NCBI GenBank assembly: GCA_035471625.1
Contig: DATIPT010000027.1
Coordinates: forward strand, 1 to 39,084
Origin: DATEVL01 sp035471625
GTDB lineage: Bacteria > Chloroflexota > Anaerolineae > Anaerolineales > E44-bin32
Length of the DNA stretch: 39,084 nt
Reading direction: 5' to 3'
The notes beneath the pieces were generated by a model. It was not told the origin of the DNA and ran no database searches. It worked only from the letters and a program-made list of their open reading frames with translations. Positions 17,333 through 26,400 of this stretch are shown one piece after another. The position numbers were made by a program, and so were the translations under genes. Positions within the stretch are counted from its first letter, which is position 1, and each line of letters opens with the position of its first letter.

Positions 17333-18349
17333 ATGTCGCTCCTGGCGAACTGGAAAGAAGTCCTGGATACCGCCAATCTGTCGCCCGACAAGAAGATGGA
17401 CGCCGTCAGCAAGTGGCTGATCATCACTCGAGCGGCCGTATTCTCGATGACGGCGACCTCGGGCCTGATCGGCGGGCTGCTGGCGGTGGCGGTCGCAGCC
17501 CAGGTGGATTGGCTGAACTTCGCGCTGGCGCTCATCGGGCTGATCGTCGCCCACGCCTCGAACAACATGATCAACGACTACTTCGATCTCGAGGCCGGGG
17601 TTGACACCGACACCTACGCTCGCGCCCTGTACGCCCCGCATCCGATCCTCGCCGGGCTGATCTCCCGGGGCGGCCTGGGTCGGGCCATCCTGGCGCTCAA
17701 CCTGGTCGACGTCGTGATCCTGGCGTTTCTCTACGTCCGGACCGGCTGGCCGGTAGTCGTCTTCGCCCTGCTCGGGTTGCTGATCAGCGTCTTCTATGTG
17801 GCACCGCCCATCCGGCTGAAGCATCACGGATTGGGGGAGCCGGGGGTGTTTGTCGTCTGGGGGCCGCTGATGATCGGGGGCACGTACTACGTTACGGCCG
17901 GCGCAATGCCGCCGCCGGGCGTTTGGCTGGCGTGCATCCCGTATGCCCTGGTCGTGACCACCGTGCTCATCGGCAAGCACATCGACAAGCGCGAGGCCGA
18001 CGCCGCCAAGAGGATCCACACGATCCCGGTCATCATCGGGGAGTCAGCGGCGCTGACGCTCAATATGGGCCTGATGATCGCCTTCTATATCGTTGTTGTC
18101 ATCCTGGTGGCGACCCAGACGCTCGGCCCCTGGGTGTTGCTGGTGGCGCTGGCGCTGCCCAGGCTGTGGCGGGTCTTGAAGATTTACCGTGAACCGCGCC
18201 CGAAGGAACCCCCCGAGAACTACCCGGTGTGGCCGCTGTGGTTCGTCTCGTGGGCGTTCTATCACAACAAGCTCGCCGGCGGGATGTTCGTCCTGGGCCT
18301 CATCCTCAACCTGATCGTATCGCCCCTTCTCGCGAGCCTGCTGGGCTAG
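17333..18349 (+). CDS. UbiA-family prenyltransferase
   Basis: A 338-residue integral membrane prenyltransferase with about eight or nine helices. The first aspartate-rich motif is NDYFDLEAGVD at residues 81-91, binding the prenyl diphosphate through magnesium. The second site is seen as GKHIDKREADAAKRIHTIPV. Family members attach a prenyl chain to an aromatic or other acceptor in quinone, heme or lipid synthesis. The acceptor cannot be inferred here and no menaquinone or ubiquinone genes are adjacent. The ATG at 17333 follows GGAGGT with 4-5 nt spacing and is preferred over the frame's earlier ATG at 17291, which lies upstream of the likely promoter -10 box. A hairpin follows the stop. Confidence 0.9.
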   Translation: MSLLANWKEVLDTANLSPDKKMDAVSKWLIITRAAVFSMTATSGLIGGLLAVAVAAQVDWLNFALALIGLIVAHASNNMINDYFDLEAGVDTDTYARALYAPHPILAGLISRGGLGRAILALNLVDVVILAFLYVRTGWPVVVFALLGLLISVFYVAPPIRLKHHGLGEPGVFVVWGPLMIGGTYYVTAGAMPPPGVWLACIPYALVVTTVLIGKHIDKREADAAKRIHTIPVIIGESAALTLNMGLMIAFYIVVVILVATQTLGPWVLLVALALPRLWRVLKIYREPRPKEPPENYPVWPLWFVSWAFYHNKLAGGMFVLGLILNLIVSPLLASLLG

Positions 18350-18351
18350 CT

Positions 18352-18373
18352 CGAGCCCGGTCGGCCGGGCTCG
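18352..18373 (+). terminator. Hairpin after the UbiA-family gene
   Basis: CGAGCCCGG and CCGGGCTCG form a perfect 9-bp stem with a 4-nt loop just after the prenyltransferase stop. No T-run follows, so a role as an intrinsic terminator is possible but unproven. Confidence 0.4.
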
Positions 18374-18413
18374 GTGCAAGGTCGCTGTAAGGGGGGAGCC
18401 CGATCCCCGGCTC

Positions 18414-18419
18414 TATACT
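18414..18419 (+). promoter_or_regulatory. TATACT -10 element upstream of the c-di-GMP riboswitch
   Basis: TATACT lies about 90 nt before the riboswitch core, giving a leader of about 300 nt in front of the gene at 18731. No consensus -35 box is seen at normal distance. Confidence 0.4.
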
Positions 18420-18504
18420 CGAACTGGATCAATGCGGGTGTTCTCCCGCGCCCCGGGCGGCCTCTCGTCGCCTGGCCAGAAAGGAGCCTCTCGCAAGAGA
18501 AGGG

Positions 18505-18608
18505 AAACTGCTCTGACCGACGATAAGGGCAAAGCCACCGAAAGGTGGCGACGCAAAGCTAAAGGGTCTACAGCGGAAACGCCAGGACAGCCAGCTGCCG
18601 AACTGCAA
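18505..18608 (+). promoter_or_regulatory. Cyclic di-GMP class I (GEMM-I) riboswitch aptamer
   Basis: The core matches the GEMM-I consensus closely. AGGGCAAAG precedes stem P2, which is GCCACC (18534-18539), a GAAA tetraloop (18540-18543) and GGTGGC (18544-18549). GACGCAAAGCT follows directly, then a second hairpin with GCG-GAAA-CGC. The 3' side AGGACAGCCAGCTGCCGA corresponds to the conserved AGGUAGC.GG..GCCGA. A single aptamer is visible. It lies in the leader of the pilin-like operon and is followed by a long hairpin that could be its expression platform. Outer limits are approximate. Whether c-di-GMP turns the operon on or off cannot be read from the sequence. Confidence 0.9.
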
Positions 18609-18619
18609 ATCATGGTGGC

Positions 18620-18658
18620 AAGCGAACCTGTCCGGGGCAACGCTGGGCAGGTTCGTTT
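18620..18658 (+). terminator. Long hairpin after the riboswitch, likely expression platform
   Basis: The arms 18620-18633 and 18645-18658 form a 14-bp stem with two G.U pairs around an 11-nt loop. The main pairing is CGAACCTGTCC with GGGCAGGTTCG, followed by TTTCA. It sits about 10 nt after the aptamer and 72 nt before the first gene, so ligand-controlled termination is the simplest reading. The T-run is short, so termination may be weak. Confidence 0.6.
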
Positions 18659-18730
18659 CACTAGGTGGATCGCCGCCCAGGACCATCGGGGTCCGGAGCG
18701 GTGGACCAAGCGAGGAAGGAGGAACCCTCG

Positions 18731-19027
18731 ATGAATGTGATCTACCCGATCTGGCTCTTTTTCGCCGCCTTCTTCTTCTATCTGGCCTTCGTGAATTGGC
18801 GTGAGGCCGCCGTCGAGCTTCGGCCGTTCGCGATCCGCAACCGTGAAGGAGGCCCGGAGACGGAGCCTGCCCTGGCAGAGGCCAACAAGGAGTTCGTCCG
18901 GGAGTTCAACGCCTATTTGTCCGGGGTGAACAAAGGAAACCGTGGGCGCCATCGCGCGGCGGCGGTCGGCTACGCCCTCTCGGGGTTGATCGCCATGGTC
19001 TCGATGTTCCTGATGCTCACTGGGTAG
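18731..19027 (+). CDS. Small two-helix membrane protein, first gene after the c-di-GMP riboswitch
   Basis: I do not recognise a family. The 98-residue protein begins with a hydrophobic helix (MNVIYPIWLFFAAFFFYLAF) and ends with another (GYALSGLIAMVSMFLMLTG). In between is a charged, polar middle of about 55 residues with WREAAVELRPFAIRN. The ATG at 18731 is preceded by a strong AAGGAGGA at 7-nt spacing, which decides the start against an upstream start in the same frame. It is the first gene of the c-di-GMP-controlled cluster and is followed after 6 nt by another membrane protein gene. A role in pilus or envelope function is inferred only from position. Confidence 0.75.
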   Translation: MNVIYPIWLFFAAFFFYLAFVNWREAAVELRPFAIRNREGGPETEPALAEANKEFVREFNAYLSGVNKGNRGRHRAAAVGYALSGLIAMVSMFLMLTG

Positions 19028-19033
19028 GCGTCG

Positions 19034-19693
19034 ATGGCCCTACAAGCCGCGCTGCCGCCCACTGATAGCAAGGAGTTCCACCGGTCGGAGTTGCTCAGGC
19101 GACTGGCCCGATCGCGCTCGGGCCCGGAAGGCCGCCCGCAGGGGAATCGCCCGCGCCGCGCCTTGGCCTGGGATCCGGCCGAGTTCCTTGGAGTCTCGCC
19201 GTACATGATGATGGGGATCTGCGGCCAGGTCGGCGTGGCCCTGGGTCTCCTGGTGTACGCGACGTTCCAGGTGGCGGCGCGCAGCGCCACCACGGCAACC
19301 GTGGAACCGGTGGCCATCCAGGCGGAACCTGCGGCCGAGGGTCCTTCCAGCTTCCTGGCGGTGGCGGATCTGCCAGCCCCGGTGCAGGTCGTCGACGACT
19401 ACTACTTCTATCTGCGTCAGGGCATGCTCGACGATGCCTGGGCGCTCACCGACAAGGGGTTTCGAAGCGACAACTACGGGGAAGGGTTCGTCGCCTACCA
19501 GCAGAGTTGGGCGGGTGCACAGGCGATCGAGGTTCTCTCGATGGATCTGACTTGGCAAGGAAACGACGAGGCCCATCTGGTCGGGGAGATCGCTGAAGGC
19601 CAGTCCGGCCGCCGCTGGAAGAACACCTATGTGTTGAGGTTCGATGAGGCGACTTCCTCCTGGACGATCCATGCCATCACCCCCACATGGTGA
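19034..19693 (+). CDS. Single-pass membrane protein with extracytoplasmic NTF2-like domain
   Basis: A 219-residue protein with a basic N-terminal tail of about 55 residues and one membrane helix (about residues 60-83, GQVGVALGLLVYATFQVAA). A short linker leads to a C-terminal domain of about 100 residues. That domain (VVDDYYFYLRQGMLDDAWAL...YVLRFDEATSSWTIHAI) has the length and helix-then-strand layout of NTF2/DUF4878-like domains. It probably binds a ligand or partner outside the cell membrane. It starts 6 nt after the previous gene, and its 3' end overlaps the likely start of the first TadE-like gene. Function is unknown, and assignment to the pilus system is by position. Confidence 0.75.
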   Translation: MALQAALPPTDSKEFHRSELLRRLARSRSGPEGRPQGNRPRRALAWDPAEFLGVSPYMMMGICGQVGVALGLLVYATFQVAARSATTATVEPVAIQAEPAAEGPSSFLAVADLPAPVQVVDDYYFYLRQGMLDDAWALTDKGFRSDNYGEGFVAYQQSWAGAQAIEVLSMDLTWQGNDEAHLVGEIAEGQSGRRWKNTYVLRFDEATSSWTIHAITPTW

Positions 19694-20252
19694 CGGCGGC
19701 GGTCCGAGTCCGCCGCGATCCTGCGATTGGGGCCACACGAAGGGTTCCCGACCCCGCCGGAATGGCCCTTCGGGATGGCCGGCCCTGTCTTCCCTTGGAC
19801 AATCGCTCGTCGAATTCGCTCTGATCCTTCCGTTCCTGCTCCTCCTGATCCTCGGAATCATTGAGTTTGGGACCCTGATTGCATCGTACACGATGGTCCA
19901 GTCGGCCAGCCGCGAGGCGGCGAGATTCGCGGCAACCGTCGGCGACACAGGTCCTGGCACCTTGAACCGGTTCGAGGATTGCGCCGGGATCCGCGACGCC
20001 GCCCTGCGGGTGAGCGGCTCGCTGTTGGCCATCAGCACAATTGTGATCGAATACGACTCCGGGCCCGGGTCGCCGACGATTCTCCCGGCCGGTTGTCCCC
20101 CGCCGGCGAGTCAGGTCACCCTGGGTACACGCGTGGTCGTGCGGGTACGCGCGACCCACCGGCCGATCGTGCCGCTCATCCCGATCGGGCCGATCGAGCT
20201 TGTCTCGGAGACCAGCCGCACGATCCTGGCCGATGTCGAGGTCGGTCCCTGA
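19644..20252 (+). CDS. TadE-like pseudopilin (first copy)
   Basis: A 202-residue frame with a basic N-terminal leader, then GQSLVEFALILPFLLLLILG and IEFGTL, the TadE signature. Glycine followed by QSLVE puts a glutamate at position 5 of the mature protein, as required for prepilin-peptidase processing. The extracellular part has two cysteines (DCAGIRD and GCPPPAS) and beta-rich sequence. The start is uncertain: the ATG at 19644 has GAGGT only 3 nt upstream, and the ATG at 19671 has no ribosome site; either overlaps the preceding gene. TadE proteins are minor components of Flp/Tad pili. It abuts the next TadE-like gene. Confidence 0.88.
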   Translation: MRRLPPGRSMPSPPHGDGGGPSPPRSCDWGHTKGSRPRRNGPSGWPALSSLGQSLVEFALILPFLLLLILGIIEFGTLIASYTMVQSASREAARFAATVGDTGPGTLNRFEDCAGIRDAALRVSGSLLAISTIVIEYDSGPGSPTILPAGCPPPASQVTLGTRVVVRVRATHRPIVPLIPIGPIELVSETSRTILADVEVGP

Positions 20253-20729
20253 ATGATGATGCGTGGCCGGACTTTCCTCTCGAGGTGGGCAAGAAGCCGC
20301 AGGGGCTACGAGCGCGGCCAAGGGCTCGTGGAATTCACGCTGGTGGTGGTGTTCCTGATCGTCTTGTTCGGAGGGGCCGTGCAGCTGGGGCTGATGTATC
20401 TCGTGCACATGAGTCTGCGGGACGCCTCCCAGGAAGGGGCGGCCTACGGTTCCTTCGACCCCACCAACACCGCCGGCATCGAGAGCCGCGTTCGGGAGGC
20501 CCTTGCTGGAACGATCGATCCCGCCAGCGTTGTTGTGACCGTGACCGAGACCAACCCGGGGATGTTCTGCGCCTCCATCGATCCGGCAACGCTGCGATCG
20601 AACGGGATTCGCGTCGAGGTCGCCTACGAATTGCCGATCATCGTCCCCTTCTTGGGTGCGGTCTTGGGGGGCGACTCGATCCCGCTGCTCGCCATGGCGG
20701 ACGATACCATCCTGGCACCGCCATGCTGA
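20253..20729 (+). CDS. TadE-like pseudopilin (second copy)
   Basis: A 158-residue TadE-like protein. A basic leader ends in YERGQGLVEFTLVVVFLIVL; processing after the glycine gives QGLVE with glutamate at position 5. The rest (about 115 residues) contains DASQEGAAYGSF and a beta-rich tail with two cysteines (MFCASID and the C-terminal PPC). The ATG directly follows the stop of the first TadE-like gene, with no gap, so the two are coupled. The pair differ clearly in sequence and probably form distinct minor pilins. Confidence 0.9.
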   Translation: MMMRGRTFLSRWARSRRGYERGQGLVEFTLVVVFLIVLFGGAVQLGLMYLVHMSLRDASQEGAAYGSFDPTNTAGIESRVREALAGTIDPASVVVTVTETNPGMFCASIDPATLRSNGIRVEVAYELPIIVPFLGAVLGGDSIPLLAMADDTILAPPC

Positions 20730-20824
20730 GCGGAACGCCGGCGATCTCGGGGGGGCATGGCGCTTGGACGGAAGCCGCTAGCCTCCAGGACGGCTCACCG
20801 AAGGGGTGGGCAAGGAGGTGAGTC

Positions 20825-22165
20825 ATGAAGAACCATACGGACGGACAGCGCGGCCAGGTGCTTGTCTTGGTCGCCCTGGTCCTGGTTTTGCTGATGGGCT
20901 TCGCCGGATTGGCTCTCGACGGCGGCAACATCTACACCGACCGGCGATCGGCCCAGGCGGCCGCCGACACGGCCGCCCTCTCCGGCGCCCTGGCCGTGGT
21001 GCAAGGCTATGGTTCGTATCAGGTGGGGGAAATCGCCCGGTACCGCGCCGGTGAGAATGGCTACATCGACAGCTCAACAATGACGGTCGAGGTGTACTGG
21101 CCGCCGATTTCGCCGCATCCGTACGCCGGGGACCCCGCCTACGTTCAGGTCCTGATCACGCATCAACTGGAGACGATCTTCGCCCACTTCTTCTATGACG
21201 GACCGTTCATCCATACCGTTGAGGCGGTCGCTCATGCCCGGGTGAACGAGGACTTGCTGCCGGGCTATGCGATCTACGCCGACAACCCCATGGCATGCCC
21301 CGGGGTTGAATTCGACGGAACCCCCGGCACGATCGTCCGTGGCGGAGGCAGCATCCTCTCGAACTCGACCCGCAGTTGTACGTGCGGCGCCAGTGGCGCG
21401 GCCGGCGTGACGCGCGGGACGGGATCGGTGCAGGTGGTGGATCCGCTGGGGCGCGCCGGGATCTTCTCCGTTGGCTGTTGGAAACAAATGGGCAGCACCT
21501 TCATCTCCGTGCCCCCGCCCCAGGGCAATGCCGGTCAAGAGGCCGTCGACGCTCCGCCCTTGCCAGACTGTTCGGGGCTGCCAGATCACCGTTCCGAAGG
21601 GGATAAGGTATTCAACGGCGCCGCAACGATCGCTCCGGGTCGCTATGACAGCCTCTGGGTGACCGGACATGGTGCCCTGACGATGCAGCCCGGGATCTAC
21701 TGCCTTTCCGGTCGCCTCCAATCCGTCAGCCCGCACCTCGCGTTTCAGATCGACGCTCAGGGAATGGTCAACGGAACCGACGTCATGATCTACCTCGAGT
21801 CGGGAGGCGGAGGCCTGCGATCGGCCGGATCGTCGACATCGACGCTCCTGGCGGGCGACCCATCCGGCGCCGGAGTTGCGGAGCTCGTCGACGCTTCCGG
21901 CGAGGATTGGCGAGGCATGCTCCTGTACGTCCATCCGAACAACACCAACGTGGTTCACCTGAGCGGGGGGTCCGATAGCACCTACACCGGCACCATCTAT
22001 GCCCCCGGAAGTCACTGCACGGTCCAGGGCAATGGAGCCGCCCTGGCCCTGAACACCCAGATGATCTGTGACACCGTCCGGATCACAGGGACCGGGGATA
22101 TCGACGTCAACTACGACCCGGCGCGCAACTACCACCAGAAGAACGGGGTCGAGCTCTTCCACTAG
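20825..22165 (+). CDS. TadG-like pilus-associated protein
   Basis: A 446-residue protein with the TadG N-terminus: RGQVLVLVALVLVLLMGFAG helix and LALDGGNIYTDRRSAQAAAD, followed by TAALSGALA. Residues 130-446 are a large extracellular region rich in glycine, serine and short beta strands, with several cysteines including CTCGAS. The stretch from about residue 255 (FNGAATIAPGRYDSLWVTGH, then ALTMQPGIYCLSG) repeats short strand-turn units and may form a beta-helix or bactofilin-like adhesive fold. AAGGAGGTGAG gives a strong ribosome site before the ATG at 20825. No TadA, TadZ or Flp pilin gene is in the window. A terminator hairpin follows. Confidence 0.88.
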   Translation: MKNHTDGQRGQVLVLVALVLVLLMGFAGLALDGGNIYTDRRSAQAAADTAALSGALAVVQGYGSYQVGEIARYRAGENGYIDSSTMTVEVYWPPISPHPYAGDPAYVQVLITHQLETIFAHFFYDGPFIHTVEAVAHARVNEDLLPGYAIYADNPMACPGVEFDGTPGTIVRGGGSILSNSTRSCTCGASGAAGVTRGTGSVQVVDPLGRAGIFSVGCWKQMGSTFISVPPPQGNAGQEAVDAPPLPDCSGLPDHRSEGDKVFNGAATIAPGRYDSLWVTGHGALTMQPGIYCLSGRLQSVSPHLAFQIDAQGMVNGTDVMIYLESGGGGLRSAGSSTSTLLAGDPSGAGVAELVDASGEDWRGMLLYVHPNNTNVVHLSGGSDSTYTGTIYAPGSHCTVQGNGAALALNTQMICDTVRITGTGDIDVNYDPARNYHQKNGVELFH

Positions 22166-22198
22166 GACGACGCGGTCGGATGGTCGGAGAATCCAGAA

Positions 22199-22224
22199 GG
22201 GCGCCCGCCAGCCGGTGGGCGCCC
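22199..22224. terminator. Bidirectional terminator hairpin between TadG-like and DHOD-like genes
   Basis: GGGCGCCCGCC and GGTGGGCGCCC form an 11-bp stem (one G.U) with a 4-nt loop between two convergent stop codons. AGTCTTT follows on the plus strand. It probably ends both transcripts. Confidence 0.6.
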
Positions 22225-22252
22225 AGTCTTTGGATCGCAAGATGGAGCGAAG

Positions 22253-23239
22253 CTACTTCTGCGACGACAGCAGGCGTACGTACTGCGCGCGTTCGTAGGC
22301 GAACGGGTCCGGGCTCTCCCTCTGGCTGAGCTTGCCGCGGAATTCCTCGAGTCGCGCGTAGCCGTGCTCCTCCATCCAGCCCTCGAGCTGCCGCAGCATC
22401 GTGGAAAGGAACGGGATTCCATGCTGCAGCAGGGCCGAGGCGGTCTGGACGACCTGGGCCCCGGCCAGCAGCGCCTTGGCGGCGTCGACGCCGGAGTGAA
22501 CACCGGTGCTCAAGGCGATCTCGGCTCCGATGCGGCCGTAGAGCAGGGCTGTCCACCGCAACGGAAGCCGCAGTTCGTCGGGGGTTGAAAGGACCATCCC
22601 GGTCAGGGGCGTCTCCGTCGCCGGATCGATATCGGGCTGGAGGAATCGGTTGAACAGCACGAGGGCATCGGCGCCGGCCTTGTCGACGGTGTGGGCAACG
22701 TGCCCGAAGGCGGTGTAGAACGGGCTGAGCTTGACGGCCAGCGGGACCGAGACCTCGCTCCGTACGGCGGCGACGATATCGAGCAGTTCCTGCTCGATCT
22801 GGCGGCCGTCCCGGCGGGGATCGGCGGCGACGGCATAGATGTTCAACTCCAGGGCGTTCACCCCGGCCGCTTCGAGTTGCCGCGCGAAGGCCACCCAGCT
22901 GCCGGGGGTGGCGGCGTTCAAGCTTCCGATCAGGGGCATTTGGACCGCCGCCCGGGTCTTCTCAACCCAGTGAAGATGCTCGCTGGCCATCCCGGGCTGG
23001 ATCTCGGGGAAGTACGTCCGGGCTTCGCTGGTGCTTTCGGCTCCAGTCTGGAGGCTCTCCTGCATCCGCAGGGCGTCAATCTGGATCTGCTCCTCGAAGA
23101 GAGAGCGAATCACCAGGGCTCCGGCGCCGGCCTGTTCCGCCAGTCGGACCCGGTCGACCATATTCGACACCGACGAGGCGGCGACGACGAGCGGGGCGGA
23201 GAGAGGGATCCCCATGTAGGTGGTGGTCAGGTCTGCCAT
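22253..23239 (-). CDS. Dihydroorotate dehydrogenase-like flavoprotein
   Basis: A 328-residue TIM-barrel protein of the dihydroorotate dehydrogenase superfamily. MADLTTTYMGIPLSAPLVVAASS is the family N-terminal strand, VKLSPFYTAFGHVAHTVDKAGADALVLFNRF the FMN-binding strands, and LSTGVHSGVDAAKALLAGAQVVQ the phosphate loop. The usual loop N-x-S-C-P-N of true PyrD is replaced by ELNIYAVAAD, so it is unlikely to make orotate. Proteins of this type are often found next to nifJ-like genes, as here. A role in electron transfer or redox coupling is plausible but unproven. The ATG at 23239 has CGAGGA upstream and begins the family N-terminus; the frame's longer extension is rejected. Confidence 0.9.
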   Translation of the reverse strand: MADLTTTYMGIPLSAPLVVAASSVSNMVDRVRLAEQAGAGALVIRSLFEEQIQIDALRMQESLQTGAESTSEARTYFPEIQPGMASEHLHWVEKTRAAVQMPLIGSLNAATPGSWVAFARQLEAAGVNALELNIYAVAADPRRDGRQIEQELLDIVAAVRSEVSVPLAVKLSPFYTAFGHVAHTVDKAGADALVLFNRFLQPDIDPATETPLTGMVLSTPDELRLPLRWTALLYGRIGAEIALSTGVHSGVDAAKALLAGAQVVQTASALLQHGIPFLSTMLRQLEGWMEEHGYARLEEFRGKLSQRESPDPFAYERAQYVRLLSSQK

Positions 23240-23357
23240 GTTTCCTCGCGTGGGTGCTGGCCGGGCCGTGCGTCGGGCCCCACCGTCCCTACTCTGACGC
23301 GGGCCGTCCCGGCTCAATAGTGACAACTGTCCTCCGATTTCGGCCATGCTTCCACAC

Positions 23358-23385
23358 TGGTGACCATGGACCGGAGGTTTAGACT
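23358..23385 (+). promoter_or_regulatory. Weak promoter candidate for nifJ
   Basis: TAGACT (23380-23385) lies 60 nt before the nifJ start and shares the hexamer with the UbiA promoter. TGGTGA (23358-23363) is 16 nt upstream and a poor -35 box. The 205-nt divergent region shows no other clear element. Confidence 0.35.
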
Positions 23386-23444
23386 CGGGTAGCCAGCCGG
23401 CGGCAGGCGCCGCCGTGCTCGCGTGTGCGGAGAAGGAGTCGCGA

Positions 23445-26400
23445 ATGCCGTCAATCTCCAATGGACGTGATCGGGCCACGATCGAAGGGAATACCGCCGC
23501 CGCCCACGTTGCCTACGCGGTCAGTGAAGTCATCGCCATCTACCCAATTACGCCGTCCTCGGCGATGGGTGAGATCGCTGACGAGAAGGCCTCGCAAGGC
23601 GAGACGAACATCTGGGGGGCGGTCCCCTTGGTCGTGGAGATGCAGTCGGAAGGCGGCGCGGCCGGGGCGGTCCATGGGGCCGTCACGACCGGGGCGCTGA
23701 CGACCACCTTCACCGCTTCCCAGGGCCTGCTGTTGATGATCCCCAACATGTTCAAGATCGCCGGGGAACTGACGCCGACGGTCTTCCATATTTCGGCGCG
23801 GGCCGTGGCCACGCATGCCCTGTCGATCTATGGCGATCACAGTGACGTCATGGCCGCTCGTGCGACCGGCTGGGGGATGCTGGCCTCCAACAGCGTCCAG
23901 GAAGTCATGGACCTGGCGCTGGTCGCGCACGCCGCCGCCCTCGAGGCCCGTTTGCCGTTCATGCACTTCTTTGATGGCTTCCGCACGTCCCACGAGATCC
24001 AGAAGATCGAGATGCTCACCCGCGAGGATATGCGGGCGATGATCCCGGAGGAGCTGGTCTTCGCCCACCGGCAGCGCGGCCTCTCACCCGAACGTCCGAC
24101 AGTGCGCGGCACGGCCCAGAACCCCGACGTATTCTTCCAGGGGCGGGAGGCCGTCAACGCGTTCTATCTGCGAGCGCCATCCGTCGTGCAGTCCGCCATG
24201 GATCGCTTCGCTGCCCTGACCGGCCGGTCCTACCACTTGTTCGACTATGTCGGCCCCGAGGATGCGGAGCGGGTTGTGATCTGCATGGGCTCGGCGGCCG
24301 AGACCATTGAGGAGACCGTGGGTCGACTCAACCAGGACGGGGAAAAAGTCGGGCTGGTCAAGGTCCGCCTGTTCCGACCGTTCGACGGCGAAGCCCTGAT
24401 GAAAGCGCTGCCTCGTACCGTTCGCCGGATCGCCGTTCTCGACCGGACCAAGGAACCGGGGGCGGCCGGAGAGCCGCTCTACCTCGATGTCCAGACGGCC
24501 GTCGGGGAGGCCGTCGGGCGCGGCCAGCTTGCCCCCGAGGCGATGCCCGTTGTCGTCGGAGGCCGCTACGGGCTGGGATCGAAGGATTTCACACCCGGGA
24601 TGGCGAAGGCGGTCTTCGACAATCTGGCTCAGGCGCGGCCCCAGAATCACTTCAGCGTCGGCGTCGTCGACGATGTCACCGGATCAAGCCTGGTCTGGGA
24701 CCCGAGCTTCGATTCCGAATCCCTCGAGGTCCACCGGGCGATGTTCTACGGCCTGGGAGCCGATGGGACGGTCGGGGCGAACAAGAACTCGATCAAGATC
24801 ATCGGCAAAGCGACCGACAACTTCGCCCAGGGATTCTTCGACTACGACTCGAAGAAGTCTGGCTCGATGACGATCTCCCACCTGCGCTTCAGTCCGGAGC
24901 CGATCCGAAGCACGTACCGGATCCATCGGGCACATTTCCTGGCCTGCCACGCCTTCCCCTTCCTCGAGCGGTTCGACATCCTCAGCCACCTGCGTCCCGG
25001 CGGGACGTTCCTTCTCAACAGCCCGTACCCGCCAGGCGAAGTTTGGGACCGCCTGCCGCGCGAGGTTCAGCAGGCTCTGATCGACAAGCAGGCGATGTTC
25101 TACACCATCGATGCCTACGAACTGGCCAAGTCGCTCGGCCTGGGCGGTCGGATCAACACGATCATGCAGACGGCGTTCTTTGCGATCTCCGGCGTGCTGC
25201 CGGATGATCAGGCGCAGCACATGATTGCGTTGGCGATCGAGGACACCTACGGCGACAAGGGGCGGACCGTTGTTGAGATGAACATCCGGGCGGCCCAACT
25301 GACGCGCGAGCGGATCCACCGGATCCCCCTGCCGGAGAAGGCGACCGGATCCGAGTCGCTCGGCGTGCCTGTCCCGCACGATGCCCCGGCATTCGTGCGA
25401 CAGGTCACCGGTCCGATGATCGCCGCCTTCGGCGACGCGTTGCCGGTCTCGGCGATCCCGGTCGACGGCACCTATCCGGCCGGCACAGCCCGCTACGAGA
25501 AGCGCAACATCGCCCTTGAGATCCCGGTGTGGGATCCCGAGGTCTGCATCCAGTGCAACCAGTGCGCCTTTGTGTGCCCCCATGCGACGATCCGAGCCAA
25601 AGTGTTCGACGCCGCCCTCGCCGAGGATGGTGGGCCGCCGACGTTCAAGTCGGTGGCGGCGCGCGGCCGAGAGTTCGAAGGGATGCGGTACGCCCTCCAG
25701 GTGGCGCCGGAGGACTGCACCGGATGCGGCGCCTGCGTCCACATCTGTCCGGCCTACGCCAAGGACGAGAGCGGAGCCAAGACCGATCGCAAGGCGATCA
25801 TGATGGAGGCCCAGGCGCCGCTGCGCGCGGCCGAGGCTGCCAACTGGGACTACTTCCTCTCCCTTCCGGACCCTGCGCCGGGGCTGGTCAATCCGTACAC
25901 GACGAAGGGGTCGCAATTCCTGCCCCCGATGTTCGAGTTTTCCGGCGCGTGCGGCGGTTGCGGCGAGACCCCCTACATCAAGCTCCTGACCCAGTTGTAT
26001 GGGGATCACTTGCTGATCGCCAACGCCACCGGCTGTTCTTCGATCTACGGGGGAAACCTGCCGACGACACCCTACACGCCGCGCAAGGATGGCCGCGGAC
26101 CGGCGTGGTCGAATTCCCTCTTTGAAGACAACGCCGAGTTCGGATTGGGGATGCGGCTGACCGCTGACCGGCTGTCGGACTTCGCCCGGCAGGTCCTCCA
26201 GGAGACCGACCTCAACGGGGCCGAACCGCTGCGTCAGGCCGTCCTGGGCGCCGATATGACGACTCCCGAGGGCCTGGCCGAGGCGCGGGCGCGCATCGAG
26301 GAGCTGCGCGACGTTCTCCGCCAGCGCGACGATCCGCAGGCCGGCCGCCTTCTCAGCGTGACCGAGTTCCTCACGCCGCGATCGGTCTGGATCGTGGGCG

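Noticed and set aside
18432..18734. 100-codon open frame across the riboswitch region
   Set aside because: It covers the conserved c-di-GMP aptamer and hairpin and overlaps the ribosome site of the next gene; the product has no protein-like features.
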